This document shows, one piece after another, positions 1 through 9,400 of a stretch of 64,000 nt of DNA. The position numbers and the translations under genes were made by a program. How positions within the stretch are numbered: position 1 is the stretch's first letter; every line of letters starts with the position of its first letter. Origin of the DNA: Spirochaetia bacterium (lineage in GTDB: Bacteria; Spirochaetota; Spirochaetia; Treponematales; Breznakiellaceae); NCBI GenBank assembly GCA_025997795.1, contig BNVB01000002.1, positions 11,175 through 75,174 of the forward strand, in the 5' to 3' direction. The notes below the pieces were generated by a model that had not been told where the DNA came from, did no database searches, and worked only from the letters and a program-made list of their open reading frames with translations.

Positions 1-582
1 ATGGAACAGATCAATCTGCAGGAATCCATTTATGGCGATAATTATATAAAACTCCGCTGTCTTGAAAACCACGACCAAAACCGGGCGGCCTTTTTCATTC
101 CCCATGAAAAGGCGCTGCGGAACTGGACAGCCTTTAACTACTTCCAGAAGGGACTTACGATGATCTATGCCGGAGAGGAATGGCAAAACGATCACCGTCC
201 AAGCCTTTTTGAAAAAGAGGTAATTAAACGTCCCGAAAATTCCGCCGCCGATCTTTCGTCATTCATGCGGACCCTCTATGACATAAAAAAGGATCCGGTT
301 TTTGCCGACTCAAGTTATGAAGTAATGGCCGCCGGCAACAGAGGAGATCTTAAGGATGTGATTCTGGGGATACATCGTTCCCGGCCCGGCATAAAAGCGC
401 CGCAAGAAAACCCAAAGGGCATGGCGGGAGTATTTAACCTTAAAGGTACAAGCGGCCCGGCGCCGGTTGACAAACTTGGTTTAAAAGACGGTCTTTATAC
501 CAATCTGATAGATAAAAGACCGTTTTATATTGAGGGCGGCCGCTTGAGCCTCCAGGGAGAGCCGGTGATTTTTAGGTTTTAG
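1..582 (+). CDS. C-terminal part of a GH13 (alpha-amylase family) protein, cut by the window edge
   Basis: This is the last 193 residues of a glycoside hydrolase of the alpha-amylase family, which acts on alpha-glucans. The segment LENHDQNR near residues 21-28 matches conserved region IV of GH13, the NHD motif that closes the active site of the barrel. The rest would be the end of the (beta/alpha)8 barrel and the C-terminal beta domain. The catalytic Asp and Glu regions lie upstream, outside the window, so the ATG at base 1 is probably internal. The stop at 580-582 overlaps the stop of the convergent minus-strand gene. Family assignment is fairly secure; substrate is unknown. Confidence 0.75.
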   Translation: MEQINLQESIYGDNYIKLRCLENHDQNRAAFFIPHEKALRNWTAFNYFQKGLTMIYAGEEWQNDHRPSLFEKEVIKRPENSAADLSSFMRTLYDIKKDPVFADSSYEVMAAGNRGDLKDVILGIHRSRPGIKAPQENPKGMAGVFNLKGTSGPAPVDKLGLKDGLYTNLIDKRPFYIEGGRLSLQGEPVIFRF

Positions 583-848
583 CCGCCGGGTACGAGGCGG
601 ATATGACGGGTCGTATCAACAAGTATGGATTCTGCAAGGATTATATCGGCAAGCAGGGTGATTTCGTCCGGGTAGTCAAGAGAAAGCCCTTCCGCTGCCG
701 CAAAGGCTTCGGCAAGGGTGGCGTAGTACAGGATAGTACCGCCTCCGTCAATGCGGCTGGCTGTCTGGGATGCCAAGGGGGTCAAAGACAGGGTTAAGAG
801 GGTAAGGAGCAAAGGAAATTTTAAGGAAGACAGTTCCCGTTTGTTCAT
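579..848 (-). CDS. Short exported protein, probably a truncated N-terminus of a larger surface protein
   Basis: The 89-residue product has a clear signal peptide (about residues 8-28, hydrophobic core LLLTLLTLSLTPLA). A segment with the pattern ATLAEAFAAAEG...DEITLLADI follows. Such segments recur in large exported proteins of treponemes, as far as I recall. The frame stops right after LVPGG, at a point that overlaps the stop of the GH13 gene. The abrupt end and small size suggest a gene cut short by a rearrangement, not a complete small protein. I do not know its function. Confidence 0.45.
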   Translation of the reverse strand: MNKRELSSLKFPLLLTLLTLSLTPLASQTASRIDGGGTILYYATLAEAFAAAEGLSLDYPDEITLLADIILAESILVDTTRHIRLVPGG

Positions 849-870
849 TCTGGCATACTCAGAAGTATAG

Positions 871-1000
871 TATCACCGGGTCATAAAATATGTCAATGCG
901 AAAATAGCCCGGTTTTTTGAAGCGGTAACCCGCGAATTCTCGGTAAACCCGGACTGGCTGCGTTCCGGCAAAGGGGAAATCTTTGCAGTGCCGGGGCTAA
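871..1000 (+). pseudogene. 3' remnant of an XRE-type helix-turn-helix regulator
   Basis: A frame open from 871 to 1091 encodes, around 910-990, ARFFEAVTREFSVNPDWLRS followed by GKGEIFAV. This is very like the last part of phage-type HTH_XRE repressor domains (VNPxWLxxGxGxxF). No DNA-binding first half and no start precede it, because a stop lies at 868-870. I read it as a decayed fragment left beside the AbiEii-type pair. The downstream part of the frame overlaps the AbiEii gene on the other strand and is not coding. Confidence 0.45.
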
Positions 1001-1668
1001 GCGCTCATCATATCCAGCACGATTTTCTCGATGTCCGCACAGAAACGAGGCCAGCCGGGTTTCTTTGTCCAGGCAACGGTATCGAACTCTGATTGGGGCA
1101 TGCCCCTTAAAATTTCACCGATTATGGGAACATCGACACCTCCTTCTTTTTGCCTGGCCTCGCGGATTATTTCCGGCCAACTGATGGATTCGTGGAGGGC
1201 AATTTCCCGGATGTCTGCAACATCTTTTGGAGCATAACGGAAAAGGGCGCTTAGTTTGTTGGAAAGAATATTTCGTATGGGATCGGTCCTGTAAAAAAAT
1301 ACCGTTTCAATAATATCGCCAAAATGAGGCGTAGAATCATTAACAAAATCCAGTTTTAATAAGACGTCGGATTTTTCCCATCCAACTTTAATGGAAGTGA
1401 ATGTTATATCTTTTATTTTTGAGGCAGCGTCTATCGTAAAACCACTATTGATTAAAGCTGCAAGGACAATATCAACCTGCTCTGTATAGTCAGTGTCATT
1501 GTTCACAAAGAAATCAAGATCATCAGAATACCGGTGATGATAATATGCCCTGCTAAGCGCGGTTCCACCGGTTAGATAAAAATGCGTGCTGCAGCTGCTT
1601 ATGATATTCAGAACCCCATCCTGGAGCGGATACAGGTTCTCTTCGTAATACTGCGAGGGCAAAATCAT
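997..1668 (-). CDS. Nucleotidyltransferase of the AbiEii/AbiGii toxin family
   Basis: The 223-residue protein has the AbiEii-type nucleotidyltransferase core: an N-terminal FYLTGGTALSRAYYHHRYSD segment followed by DDLDFF, the Asp pair that binds metal in this fold. Members transfer nucleotides to RNA or protein targets and act as toxins or abortive-infection effectors. The start at 1668 is supported by a GAGGA Shine-Dalgarno six bases upstream. The gene overlaps the 3' end of its upstream partner by 116 bp, so the pair is translationally coupled. Target and activity are unknown. Confidence 0.75.
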   Translation of the reverse strand: MILPSQYYEENLYPLQDGVLNIISSCSTHFYLTGGTALSRAYYHHRYSDDLDFFVNNDTDYTEQVDIVLAALINSGFTIDAASKIKDITFTSIKVGWEKSDVLLKLDFVNDSTPHFGDIIETVFFYRTDPIRNILSNKLSALFRYAPKDVADIREIALHESISWPEIIREARQKEGGVDVPIIGEILRGMPQSEFDTVAWTKKPGWPRFCADIEKIVLDMMSA

Positions 1669-1984
1669 ATTGAATCCTCAATTCCCGGGGAAAAAGAGCC
1701 CGGGTGATTTTTGGGGTATAGAGTTCTTTAATCTTTTCGACACCCCAAAGCGCGACAAGCCTGTGCCAGGGTACCCGCCCAAGGCAGCGGAGAAACAAGC
1801 GTTCCTGGTCAAAGCCCCCGGTTTTTTCAAGTCTGCCTTCCACAACGGCGAGCATATCCTCGGGGGGTGAGGTGGTATCCCAGTTGAGGGATTTCATCAT
1901 TTCTATTTTTTCTTCATAACTCAGGGTCATGATACCAGTATTAAGCGTATCGTAATTAGTATCAAGTACTGGGACAATGGTCAT
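1553..1984 (-). CDS. Partner protein (putative antitoxin) upstream of the AbiEii-type gene
   Basis: The 143-residue protein has no motif I can name with confidence, but it sits directly upstream of and overlaps the AbiEii-type gene, the usual place for the cognate antitoxin or regulator. The body (EEKIEMMKSLNW ... LVALWGVEKIKELYT) looks like a small helical protein. The last 38 residues (after about RIQYDFALAVLR) are encoded in the region shared with the next gene and may be a non-selected extension. No good Shine-Dalgarno precedes the first ATG; the ATG at residue 19 is an alternative start. Confidence 0.55.
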   Translation of the reverse strand: MTIVPVLDTNYDTLNTGIMTLSYEEKIEMMKSLNWDTTSPPEDMLAVVEGRLEKTGGFDQERLFLRCLGRVPWHRLVALWGVEKIKELYTPKITRALFPRELRIQYDFALAVLRREPVSAPGWGSEYHKQLQHAFLSNRWNRA

Positions 1985-2075
1985 TTTGACACAGTAAAAA
2001 AGTCAAAATGGATCGCCGTGTGTCATTTTAGCTAGCTGCTTTTTTCCTTTTCCATAGCTCTTTTTTCAAATGAAA

Positions 2076-2104
2076 GCTAAATCCTTATATTACAAGGATT
2101 TAGC
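2076..2104. promoter_or_regulatory. Perfect 11-bp inverted repeat upstream of hsp20
   Basis: GCTAAATCCTT, seven bases, then AAGGATTTAGC. It ends 25 bases before the -24 element of the sigma-54 promoter. It is not the CIRCE sequence. It may be an enhancer-binding-protein site or a repressor operator. Confidence 0.6.
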
Positions 2105-2129
2105 ATATTTTTTCCTTTTCCAAAAAACT

Positions 2130-2145
2130 TGGCACGATTTTTGCT
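2130..2145 (+). promoter_or_regulatory. Sigma-54 (-24/-12) promoter of hsp20
   Basis: TGGCACG, four bases, TTGCT. This is an exact match to the RpoN consensus with correct GG-to-GC spacing. Transcription should start near 2156, about 42 bases before the GGAGG ribosome site of hsp20. Confidence 0.75.
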
Positions 2146-2207
2146 AGTATATTGCTAAGATGCTTCGTATGAAGCTTAAAAAAAGTCAATGAATTTTGGA
2201 GGTTATT

Positions 2208-2654
2208 ATGAAAACAGTATCTTTTTACAGGCCCATGAATGTGGTGGACGACCTTTTTGAATCGTTTTTTGATCCCGCCCTGGTTCCCTTTAGGGGAAAT
2301 CCGGTGTTAAACCAACTGCCCCTGGTGGATGTTCAGGAAACCGGAGATGAGTATCTGGTAGAAGCGGAACTGCCGGGTTTTGACGAAAAGCAGATCAAAG
2401 TACACATGGAAGGCGGCAAACTTACCATTGAATCCTCTAAGGAGGAAGAAAAGGAGCATGACTCCGGTGAAAAGGCAGAGGGCGCTTATCTGCTCCGGGA
2501 ACGGCGGAAACGTTCCTTTAGCCGGTCTTTTACGCTGCCCGACAATGCCGATGCTGATTCGGTTTCGGCGGTTTTTAAAAACGGTATTCTTTCGCTGGTT
2601 ATTAAAAAACGGGCAGAAAAAGCCCGGCGGCTTATTGAAATTAACGCCGGATAA
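2208..2654 (+). CDS. hsp20: Small heat-shock protein Hsp20 (alpha-crystallin family)
   Basis: An ATP-independent holdase of 148 residues that keeps unfolding proteins soluble in the cytoplasm. The alpha-crystallin domain runs from about LPLVDVQETGDEYLVEAELP to FKNGILSLVIKK. It includes the conserved AxFKNGIL-type motif (AVFKNGILSLVI) and the A-x-LPGF segment (AELPGFDEKQIKV). The C-terminal tail RRLIEINAG carries the I-x-I anchor used in oligomer assembly. The start at 2208 is chosen because GGAGG lies seven bases upstream; the in-frame TTG at 2196 overlaps that site. A sigma-54 promoter and an inverted repeat precede it and a hairpin terminator follows, so it is a single-gene unit. Confidence 0.93.
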   Translation: MKTVSFYRPMNVVDDLFESFFDPALVPFRGNPVLNQLPLVDVQETGDEYLVEAELPGFDEKQIKVHMEGGKLTIESSKEEEKEHDSGEKAEGAYLLRERRKRSFSRSFTLPDNADADSVSAVFKNGILSLVIKKRAEKARRLIEINAG

Positions 2655-2671
2655 TTCCAGCGGATTTTCTG

Positions 2672-2706
2672 CCGGCAGTTTCAATGTGGAACTGCCGGTA
2701 TTTTTT
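2672..2706 (+). terminator. Rho-independent terminator of hsp20
   Basis: CCGGCAGTT, nine-base loop, AACTGCCGG, then TATTTTTT. The stem starts 18 bases after the hsp20 stop. Confidence 0.85.
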
Positions 2707-2769
2707 CCGGCCGCAGGCGCGTCTTGACAGGCTGCTGTACTTTTAACAAAAACCGGGTTATACTGCACT

Positions 2770-3408
2770 ATGAAACGATTGTTACCGCTCCTGCTTATCG
2801 TCATCATTGCCGTTCTTGTTTTGGTTATCGGCTTTTTACTGGGCGGGAAAAATTTTGGTTTTAGTCTCTTAACAGTAACAGAAAAATCGGAAGTATCGGC
2901 CCATACGGTGCTTAAGGAAGTGCTTCCCATTGGCGAGTACGCCAGCCTGGCCTATCACTATACTTCGGTGGTAAAGGATGTTAACAGCCGGGACATTAAG
3001 GGAGTAACCATTCCGTTTACTACCCGTAAATATATCTTTACCTACGACGGTATTATGAAACTGGGAATTGACGGCAGCCTGATCCGGGTGGAAACCGCCG
3101 GGGCAGAGACAGCGATCCGCATTCTCCTTCCGCCAATAAAAATACTTTCCCACGAAATTATTGATAATTCTATTGAAGTGTTTGAACAATCGCAGACAAT
3201 TTTTAACCAAATAAAAATCGAAGATGCCTTTAAGGTTACCGCAGACCGGAAACGGGAACTGGAAGAAAAGGTAATGACCAGTTCCGTGGTAGAGGAAGCA
3301 AAAGTTTCGGCGGAGCAGCAATTCGGCGCTTTGTTTAAAGCGCTTCCGGGTATCAAGGAAAAATACGATCTGGTGTTTGTCTGGCAGGTTCCTGCTGCGG
3401 CCCAATAA
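2770..3408 (+). CDS. Membrane-anchored DUF4230 family protein
   Basis: The 212-residue protein has one N-terminal membrane segment (about residues 4-26, LLPLLLIVIIAVLVLVIGFLL). A soluble domain of the DUF4230 type follows, with the segments VLKEVLPIGEYASLAYHYTS, a YIFTYDGIMKLGIDGS strand pair and a charged C-terminal helix (ADRKRELEEKV). Function in the family is unknown; the topology puts the domain outside the cytoplasmic membrane. No ribosome site is visible. A TATACT hexamer lies only five bases before the ATG, so the mRNA could be leaderless. It is followed 11 bases later by the addB-like gene and may be co-transcribed with it. Confidence 0.75.
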   Translation: MKRLLPLLLIVIIAVLVLVIGFLLGGKNFGFSLLTVTEKSEVSAHTVLKEVLPIGEYASLAYHYTSVVKDVNSRDIKGVTIPFTTRKYIFTYDGIMKLGIDGSLIRVETAGAETAIRILLPPIKILSHEIIDNSIEVFEQSQTIFNQIKIEDAFKVTADRKRELEEKVMTSSVVEEAKVSAEQQFGALFKALPGIKEKYDLVFVWQVPAAAQ

Positions 3409-3419
3409 GTGTAGAAACG

Positions 3420-6400
3420 ATGGCTTCTGTTTTTGAAACCATTCTTAACAAGATAAAAGATCCAAACACCTGTTTTGTATTTCCTTCGGAAACTTCAGCG
3501 CTTGGCTGGGCCCGGAAGATCTGCCTTTATGGGGAACGTTCTGTGGCACCGGATCGTTTTCTTGCCTGGGACCGTTTTAAAGAAGCGGCTATCCGGGTAA
3601 AAGAAAAAAACAAAACCCCCGTTTCGTCCCTGGTCCGCAAACTTTTTGCCCATGCCCTGGTCAGGGAAAACGCCGCTTCTCCACAACTGCTGGTTATTAT
3701 TCCTGCGGACTTTGCCGCCGGAGGTCAAGTATTTGCAGAATCAATTGCCAAAATGCTTAGTGCGCTGGGCCTCTGGGAAACATTGCAGGATTCGTCTATT
3801 AATAAGGGGAAAAGCCGGGATGACGATGAAGACCGGGATTTACGGATTATTAAAAGCAAGTATACCTCTTTTTTGGAAGAACAGGGACTCTTTGAACCGG
3901 CCTGGGAAGAAACACCCTTTCGCGATAACAACTGCCATTACATTATCTTTTTTCCGGAAGCCTTGGCAGACTTTGCCGAATACCGGGAATTGCTGGATTC
4001 CCCGGCAGTTACCCTTTACCTAACGGAAGAATTTGTCCGTGCCCGGGACAAACCCGGCGCTCCGGCGGAACATCCATTCCAAAACCCGCGGCATCCATTC
4101 CAAAACCCGCGGCATCCATTCCAAAACCCGCGGCTCCTCTTTTTTGATTCCGCCCGGCAGGAAATAAAAACCGCCGTTTTGGAACTGCGCCGCCTCCACG
4201 AGGAATTGGGGCTGCCCTACGAAGATATGGCAGTAACCCTGCCGGGTTATAAACAGGTGGAACCTTATTTTACGAGGGAACTGGCCCTGCACGATATTCC
4301 CTTTAAATGCCGGTCGGGAAAAACCCTGGCAGAGTATCCTCTGGGGCGGCTTTTTTCTCTTATCGGCGAATGTGCGGGGGCGTTTTTTGCTTTTGATGCG
4401 CTAAAACCCCTGCTCTTAAATGCCGGCATACCCTGGAAGGACTCTGCAAAAAACCGGGATCTGATTATGTATGGCGTAGACAATCACTGTGTTTCCCCTT
4501 TTATGGATAGGGGCCGTACGCTAGACCCCTGGGAAGAAAGTTTTAAGAGGAGCCCTAACGCTGAATTGGAGTCATACTACCAGGAATTAAAACAAAGTAT
4601 TGTTGCGCTCAGTTCTGCAAAAAGTTTTAGGGAACTAAAAGAACAGTATTATGTTTTCCGGGGCTTTCTTGATATGAAACAGTGCAGTCCCGAAAGCGAT
4701 GCGGTGCTGGCCCGGTGTATAGAAGAACTTTCTGTACTTGTTGAAACCGAAGCTGCTTTTCCCGGTTTGGCCGCCGCTAATCCGTTTGCCTTTTATGTTT
4801 CCCATCTTAAAGATAAAAACTATGTGTATGCCCAGGAAGACGGCGGAGTAAACATTTACGATTACCCCGTGGCAGCGGGAACACCCTTTGCCTGCCACCT
4901 CCTGCTGAATGTTTCGCAAAATGCAGCGGCGGTACAGCACCGGCCTCTGCCGTTTCTCCGGCAGGATAAACGGCAGGGGCTGGGCCTGGAAGACCGGGAT
5001 GTATCGGCGGCGATGCTGGCCCTCTACAATATAAGTTCCTGGAAAGAGTACACCTGCCATACCAGAATAAGCGCTTCGGAAAAAACATTTACCGGCTGGG
5101 CTATTCCCCACAGCACTTTTGCTATGCATCTGGATCGCCAGGAAACACCGGCAGGTATAACGGAAGATCTTTTTACTGCGGAACGGCGCTGGCGGGGGGG
5201 TCTGGCGGAAAAACCGCAGCAGCTTTATGAAGTCCAGCGCATTGGTTTTGAACGGTGGAGCAGTTTTCTTTTAGACGATTCCTGCCCCGCCCAAACGGCA
5301 GATTCGGTAAATCCGGCAAAAACACCGCCTGTTTCCAGTCAGTTTTCTGCATCCGTTGCAAAACTGCTGCAAGACCGGATACGGAACAAAAACACCAAAG
5401 ATACGGACAGTCCCGCCGCGGCTATAGCGCCGCCGGTTCTTTCCGTATCCGCCACGGACTTAAACGAATTTTTTAAGTGCCCCCGGTTCTGGCTCTACCG
5501 CCGCATCTTCCATCTGGAACCATACCTGGAAGATGCGGCGCTTCTTGACGATGAATCCCGGGGGCTTATCTACCACGAAATTCTCCGCCGGCTTTTTACC
5601 CGTATTAAAGAACAGGATAAACGGTTTTACAGCAAACACCTTTCCCGCTACTTTGAATGGATTGAAGAATTAAGCAATGCGGTACTAAGAAGCGACGATA
5701 CCCTGCGGGGACCCCTGGTGTATCCGCTGATTGTGCCCCTAGCGGCGGCCATGAGCAGGCGGCTCCGGGCCTTGCTTAAAACCGAAGCAGCCTTTTTTTC
5801 CGGTTACGAAGTGCAGGAACTAGAACAACGTTTCGATCTTTCCCAGGGGCATCTTCGCTTGACCGGCAGAATAGATCGGGTATCACGATCACCGGAAGGC
5901 CCCATGATCATTGATTATAAAACCAACATAACTCCCAGTCAAAAGCACTGCCGGAAAGAAAAAGATACTGTACCGGGACTGCGGGATTTCCAAATTCCCA
6001 TGTACATTAAACTCTACGAAAGCGCGGCATCCATTCCAAAACCCGCGGCATCCATTCAAAAACCCGCGGCATCAGGAATTGAAACCGGAGAAAAAACAGC
6101 CAGGGCTTTTTTTGTCAGTATCAACAAACACAAAGTTATCCCGGTAATGGGGGAACTGCCGGGCCAACGGAAACCATGTTCCCGGGAAGCGTATCAAAGT
6201 TCTTTGGATGCCCTTGACGAAGGAATCCGTATTTTTGACAGCGCTGTTTCGTTTTTGTTTTTTATCCCCGATAAAATTCCCTACAAAACCTGCGGTTCCT
6301 GTGAATTTAAAGCTGTCTGCCGGTCCCTCTATTCCCTTAATCCCCGGCCCGCTGTTTATGATAAGCCGCATTCGGATGTATCCGTTCCTGTGTGGAAACC

Positions 6401-6446
6401 AGATGAAGACGAAGATGAAGACAACGAGGAAATGTATGTGTTCTAA
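3420..6446 (+). CDS. addB: AddB-like helicase-nuclease subunit (RecB-family PD-(D/E)XK nuclease)
   Basis: The 1008-residue protein is the B subunit of an AddAB-type double-strand-break processing enzyme. Its C-terminal third has the RecB-family nuclease: LRLTGRIDRVS then MIIDYKTN (catalytic D, D and K). Four cysteines of an iron-sulfur staple flank it: CPRFWLYRR near residue 690, and CGSCEFKAVC near 955. The N-terminal part resembles an inactive helicase. The next gene overlaps it by 11 bp and encodes the AddA-like subunit. Two clusters of a 21-bp repeat interrupt it, giving HPFQNPR three times near residue 218 and a SIPKPAA-type repeat near residue 870. The family is AddB-like; sequence divergence leaves the exact subfamily open. 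Confidence 0.82.
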   Translation: MASVFETILNKIKDPNTCFVFPSETSALGWARKICLYGERSVAPDRFLAWDRFKEAAIRVKEKNKTPVSSLVRKLFAHALVRENAASPQLLVIIPADFAAGGQVFAESIAKMLSALGLWETLQDSSINKGKSRDDDEDRDLRIIKSKYTSFLEEQGLFEPAWEETPFRDNNCHYIIFFPEALADFAEYRELLDSPAVTLYLTEEFVRARDKPGAPAEHPFQNPRHPFQNPRHPFQNPRLLFFDSARQEIKTAVLELRRLHEELGLPYEDMAVTLPGYKQVEPYFTRELALHDIPFKCRSGKTLAEYPLGRLFSLIGECAGAFFAFDALKPLLLNAGIPWKDSAKNRDLIMYGVDNHCVSPFMDRGRTLDPWEESFKRSPNAELESYYQELKQSIVALSSAKSFRELKEQYYVFRGFLDMKQCSPESDAVLARCIEELSVLVETEAAFPGLAAANPFAFYVSHLKDKNYVYAQEDGGVNIYDYPVAAGTPFACHLLLNVSQNAAAVQHRPLPFLRQDKRQGLGLEDRDVSAAMLALYNISSWKEYTCHTRISASEKTFTGWAIPHSTFAMHLDRQETPAGITEDLFTAERRWRGGLAEKPQQLYEVQRIGFERWSSFLLDDSCPAQTADSVNPAKTPPVSSQFSASVAKLLQDRIRNKNTKDTDSPAAAIAPPVLSVSATDLNEFFKCPRFWLYRRIFHLEPYLEDAALLDDESRGLIYHEILRRLFTRIKEQDKRFYSKHLSRYFEWIEELSNAVLRSDDTLRGPLVYPLIVPLAAAMSRRLRALLKTEAAFFSGYEVQELEQRFDLSQGHLRLTGRIDRVSRSPEGPMIIDYKTNITPSQKHCRKEKDTVPGLRDFQIPMYIKLYESAASIPKPAASIQKPAASGIETGEKTARAFFVSINKHKVIPVMGELPGQRKPCSREAYQSSLDALDEGIRIFDSAVSFLFFIPDKIPYKTCGSCEFKAVCRSLYSLNPRPAVYDKPHSDVSVPVWKPDEDEDEDNEEMYVF
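4071..4133 (+). repeat. Three tandem 21-bp units inside addB
   Basis: The unit CATCCATTCCAAAACCCGCG plus G is repeated exactly three times and read as HPFQNPR. The same unit recurs at 6028-6069 in another reading frame. Confidence 0.95.
6028..6069 (+). repeat. Two further copies of the 21-bp unit inside addB
   Basis: One exact copy and one copy with a single change. Here the unit is read in a different frame (A-S-I-P-K-P-A), so the similarity is at the DNA level, not the protein level. Confidence 0.93.
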
Positions 6447-9400
6447 CGCAGAAGATACTGGTAACAAAGCAGCATTTTCCTTTATTGAAGAGCTGGACGA
6501 AGAACAGCGGGCCGCCGCCCTGACCAAAAACGATGCGGTGGTCAGCGCCGGAGCCGGATCGGGCAAGACCAGGGTGCTTACTGCCCGCTACGGCGCGCTT
6601 ATTATGACGGGCCGCTGCAAGACCGAAGAAATTCTTACCATCACCTTTACCAACAAAGCGGCCAACGAAATGTACCGGCGGATCTATACCTTGTTGGCGG
6701 AACACGCGCCGGTCAACGACTTTGCCCGCACGGCGGTTGAAAATTTTCACAAGGCCCGGATATCTACGCTGGATTCATTCTGTATGACTATTGCCCGCAC
6801 GGTCTCCCGGTATTTTGGGATAAGCCCCGATTTTGAAAGCAGCGATGTACGCGTGCGGGAACTGGCCCGCTCTTTGGCGCTGCGTTTTGTTCTGGACAAG
6901 CGGAATAACCCCGCATTACAGCGGCTTATTGCAGAAAAAAAAATGCGGGCCACGGCGGATGAACTTTTTGTTAAACCCGTACTCTATCACAGTCCTCTTT
7001 CCAGGCCGCTTGATTTTACAGCGTTTGAAAAAAAACAAAAGGAAACAATACTGGACCGGTGGAACTATTTTACCCGCAAAATGGATGAACAAATTGCTCT
7101 CATTTACGAAAACCTAAACCAGCTGCCCATAGGGAAGATACGCGATTTGCTGGAACCTGTCTTGTCCCGCAGAGTTAAAGCGCCGGACATAACAAACCTG
7201 CTATTGGTTTGGGAAAACACCGGCGCCCTTAGGGAAGAAATTTCTGCCTATTGCGCTTTTCTGTTGGATTTTAAAAACGTTTCTCTTAGGTCTTTTACCT
7301 ATAAGACCGAGGCGGCTCTGGCCATTAAGGAAGCGCTTGTCGAAATAAAAACCGGTTATCCCAAACTGGAAGCGCTGGCAAACCATGCGCTGGAGTGGGA
7401 CATTGTAAAGGATGTGTTCCCCCTTATTGATGAATACCAAACCCTGCTTGCACAAAAAAAACGGGAAGCGGGTATCCTTACCTTTACCGACATTGCCCAC
7501 CTTGCGGTGGACGGCCTCCGTTTGTATCCAAACATCAGGCGGATGTACCAGGATTCGTTCAAGATGATCATGATCGATGAATTCCAGGACAACAACAGCC
7601 TCCAGCGGGACCTTGTGGGTCTCCTGGTTAATCCGGCAAATGTGTTTTATGTGGGGGACGAAAAACAATCCATTTACCGTTTCCGCGGCGCCGATGTTTC
7701 GGTGTTCCGGAGCCTGGCGGAAACCGGAACCAAATTAAGCCTTAACCGCAATTACCGTTCCCACCCCGCTTTAATCCGGGCCTTTAACTGGGTCTTCGGC
7801 GGTTACCGCAGCGAAGATGATCCTGCGCCCTTTGCCGCTGTTTTTCCTTTGGAAGGAAAAACAGCTAAGGACTTTGAAGCCGGTTACCGCTGGATAAAAA
7901 GCGGCATGGAAACAGAAACAGATCTGCCAAAGCCCCGGCTTCACTTTGCTTTTTTTGACAAGAGCCTCATGAAAGATGATCCTGACGATTCATTCAAGGC
8001 CGACGATTATGAAGCGTTCTACATAGCCCGGAAAATAAAAGACATGGTAAGGGAGAAAATAACTATCCGGGACAAGGATACAAAACGCCCCTGTGTTTAC
8101 GGAGATTTTGCGGTTTTGGAGCGGAGCCATACCCATCAACATTCACTGGAAAGGGCCTTTAAACTTTTTGGCATACCCTTTTATGCAGACAGGCCCGCTG
8201 TTTTGTTTGAGGATGCACCGGTAAACGATCTTTGGGCTTTTTTAAAATTGCTCGTGTACCCCGGCGACCGTTTAAGTTACGGCGTTTTGCTCCGTTCGCC
8301 CCTGGTCCGGCTGAGCGAAGATGCTTTTACCCTGTGTATGCTTGAAGGCGGCGGAATCTTTGACGAAACCCTGGACGAAAAATTAGCGCCGGAGGATCGC
8401 CGCCGTTACCGGCAAGGCCGCCGCCGTTACCAAAAATACCTTACCCTAACCCGGGATCTGCCGGTAAGTGTTTTGCTTACCAAACTTTGGTACGGCGAAG
8501 GTTACCGGAACGAAGCCCTCTGGTCTGCCGCATCCCAGGTATATCTTGATCTTTATGATCTCTTTTTTGAACAGGCCAGAACCATTGAAGAGCAAGGCAA
8601 AGGACTGGTTGACTTTTTGGATTATCTGGAAGATCTGGCAGGTAAAAAAGAAAACCCCGACGATTCCGCCCTGCCCGGCGAAGAAGAAAGCGGCGTACGG
8701 ATCATGACAATCCACCGTTGTAAGGGCCTGGAATTTCCGGTGGTGTTTGTGTATAACTGCGGCAGCAGGGAAGATACTTCACTGGATGCGGGACTGGCGC
8801 TTTTTTCGGAACGCTGGGGAGTTTTTCTCCATCTGCCCCAGGCAGAAGAACTGCCGGAAACCGCCGGGGATTATTTTTACCTTGCCGAAAAAGACGACCA
8901 CCGGGAAAAAACTATAGCAGAACTCCGGCGGCTCCTTTATGTGGCCATGACCCGGGCAGAACAGGAACTCTACGTTACCGCAGTAATTCCCCCGCAAACC
9001 AAAGATGAAGCGGCGCTTGATCCGCTTACCTTTGGCGGATACAACGATGATTATATAACGGAGCGTTTTATCCAGTACCGGACCAATCCAAAAATCAATT
9101 CGATAAGTTTTCTGCGGCTTTTGCCGGAAAATATAAGCCGGGAAAATCCCCTTTATACGGTGGAGGCAATTTATAATTACAGGTTGAATACCGGCCAGTA
9201 CCGCCCCGGTGCGCAGCAGGAAGAAAATATTTCCATGGAAGCCGCTGCCCTTGCTGTCAAGGCCGCTTATGAAACAATTCCCGCTGTTTCCCCATACCAC
9301 ATTGTGCCAATGACAGTAAATGCCAGCAGTCTCCACACGCCGGGAGCAGCGGCAAAAGCAAAAAAACCCGCCGTACAGGCCGAGTTTGATTTTGACGAAA

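Noticed and set aside
2076..2104. CIRCE element for HrcA before hsp20
   Set aside because: The arms do not match TTAGCACTC/GAGTGCTAA and the spacing is seven, not nine.
4071..4133. CRISPR-like repeats
   Set aside because: The 21-bp units are directly tandem without spacers, and no cas genes are present.
6208..6435. Longer N-terminus for the AddA-like helicase
   Set aside because: The extra 76 codons lie wholly inside addB in another frame, while GAGGA sits five bases before the ATG at 6436.
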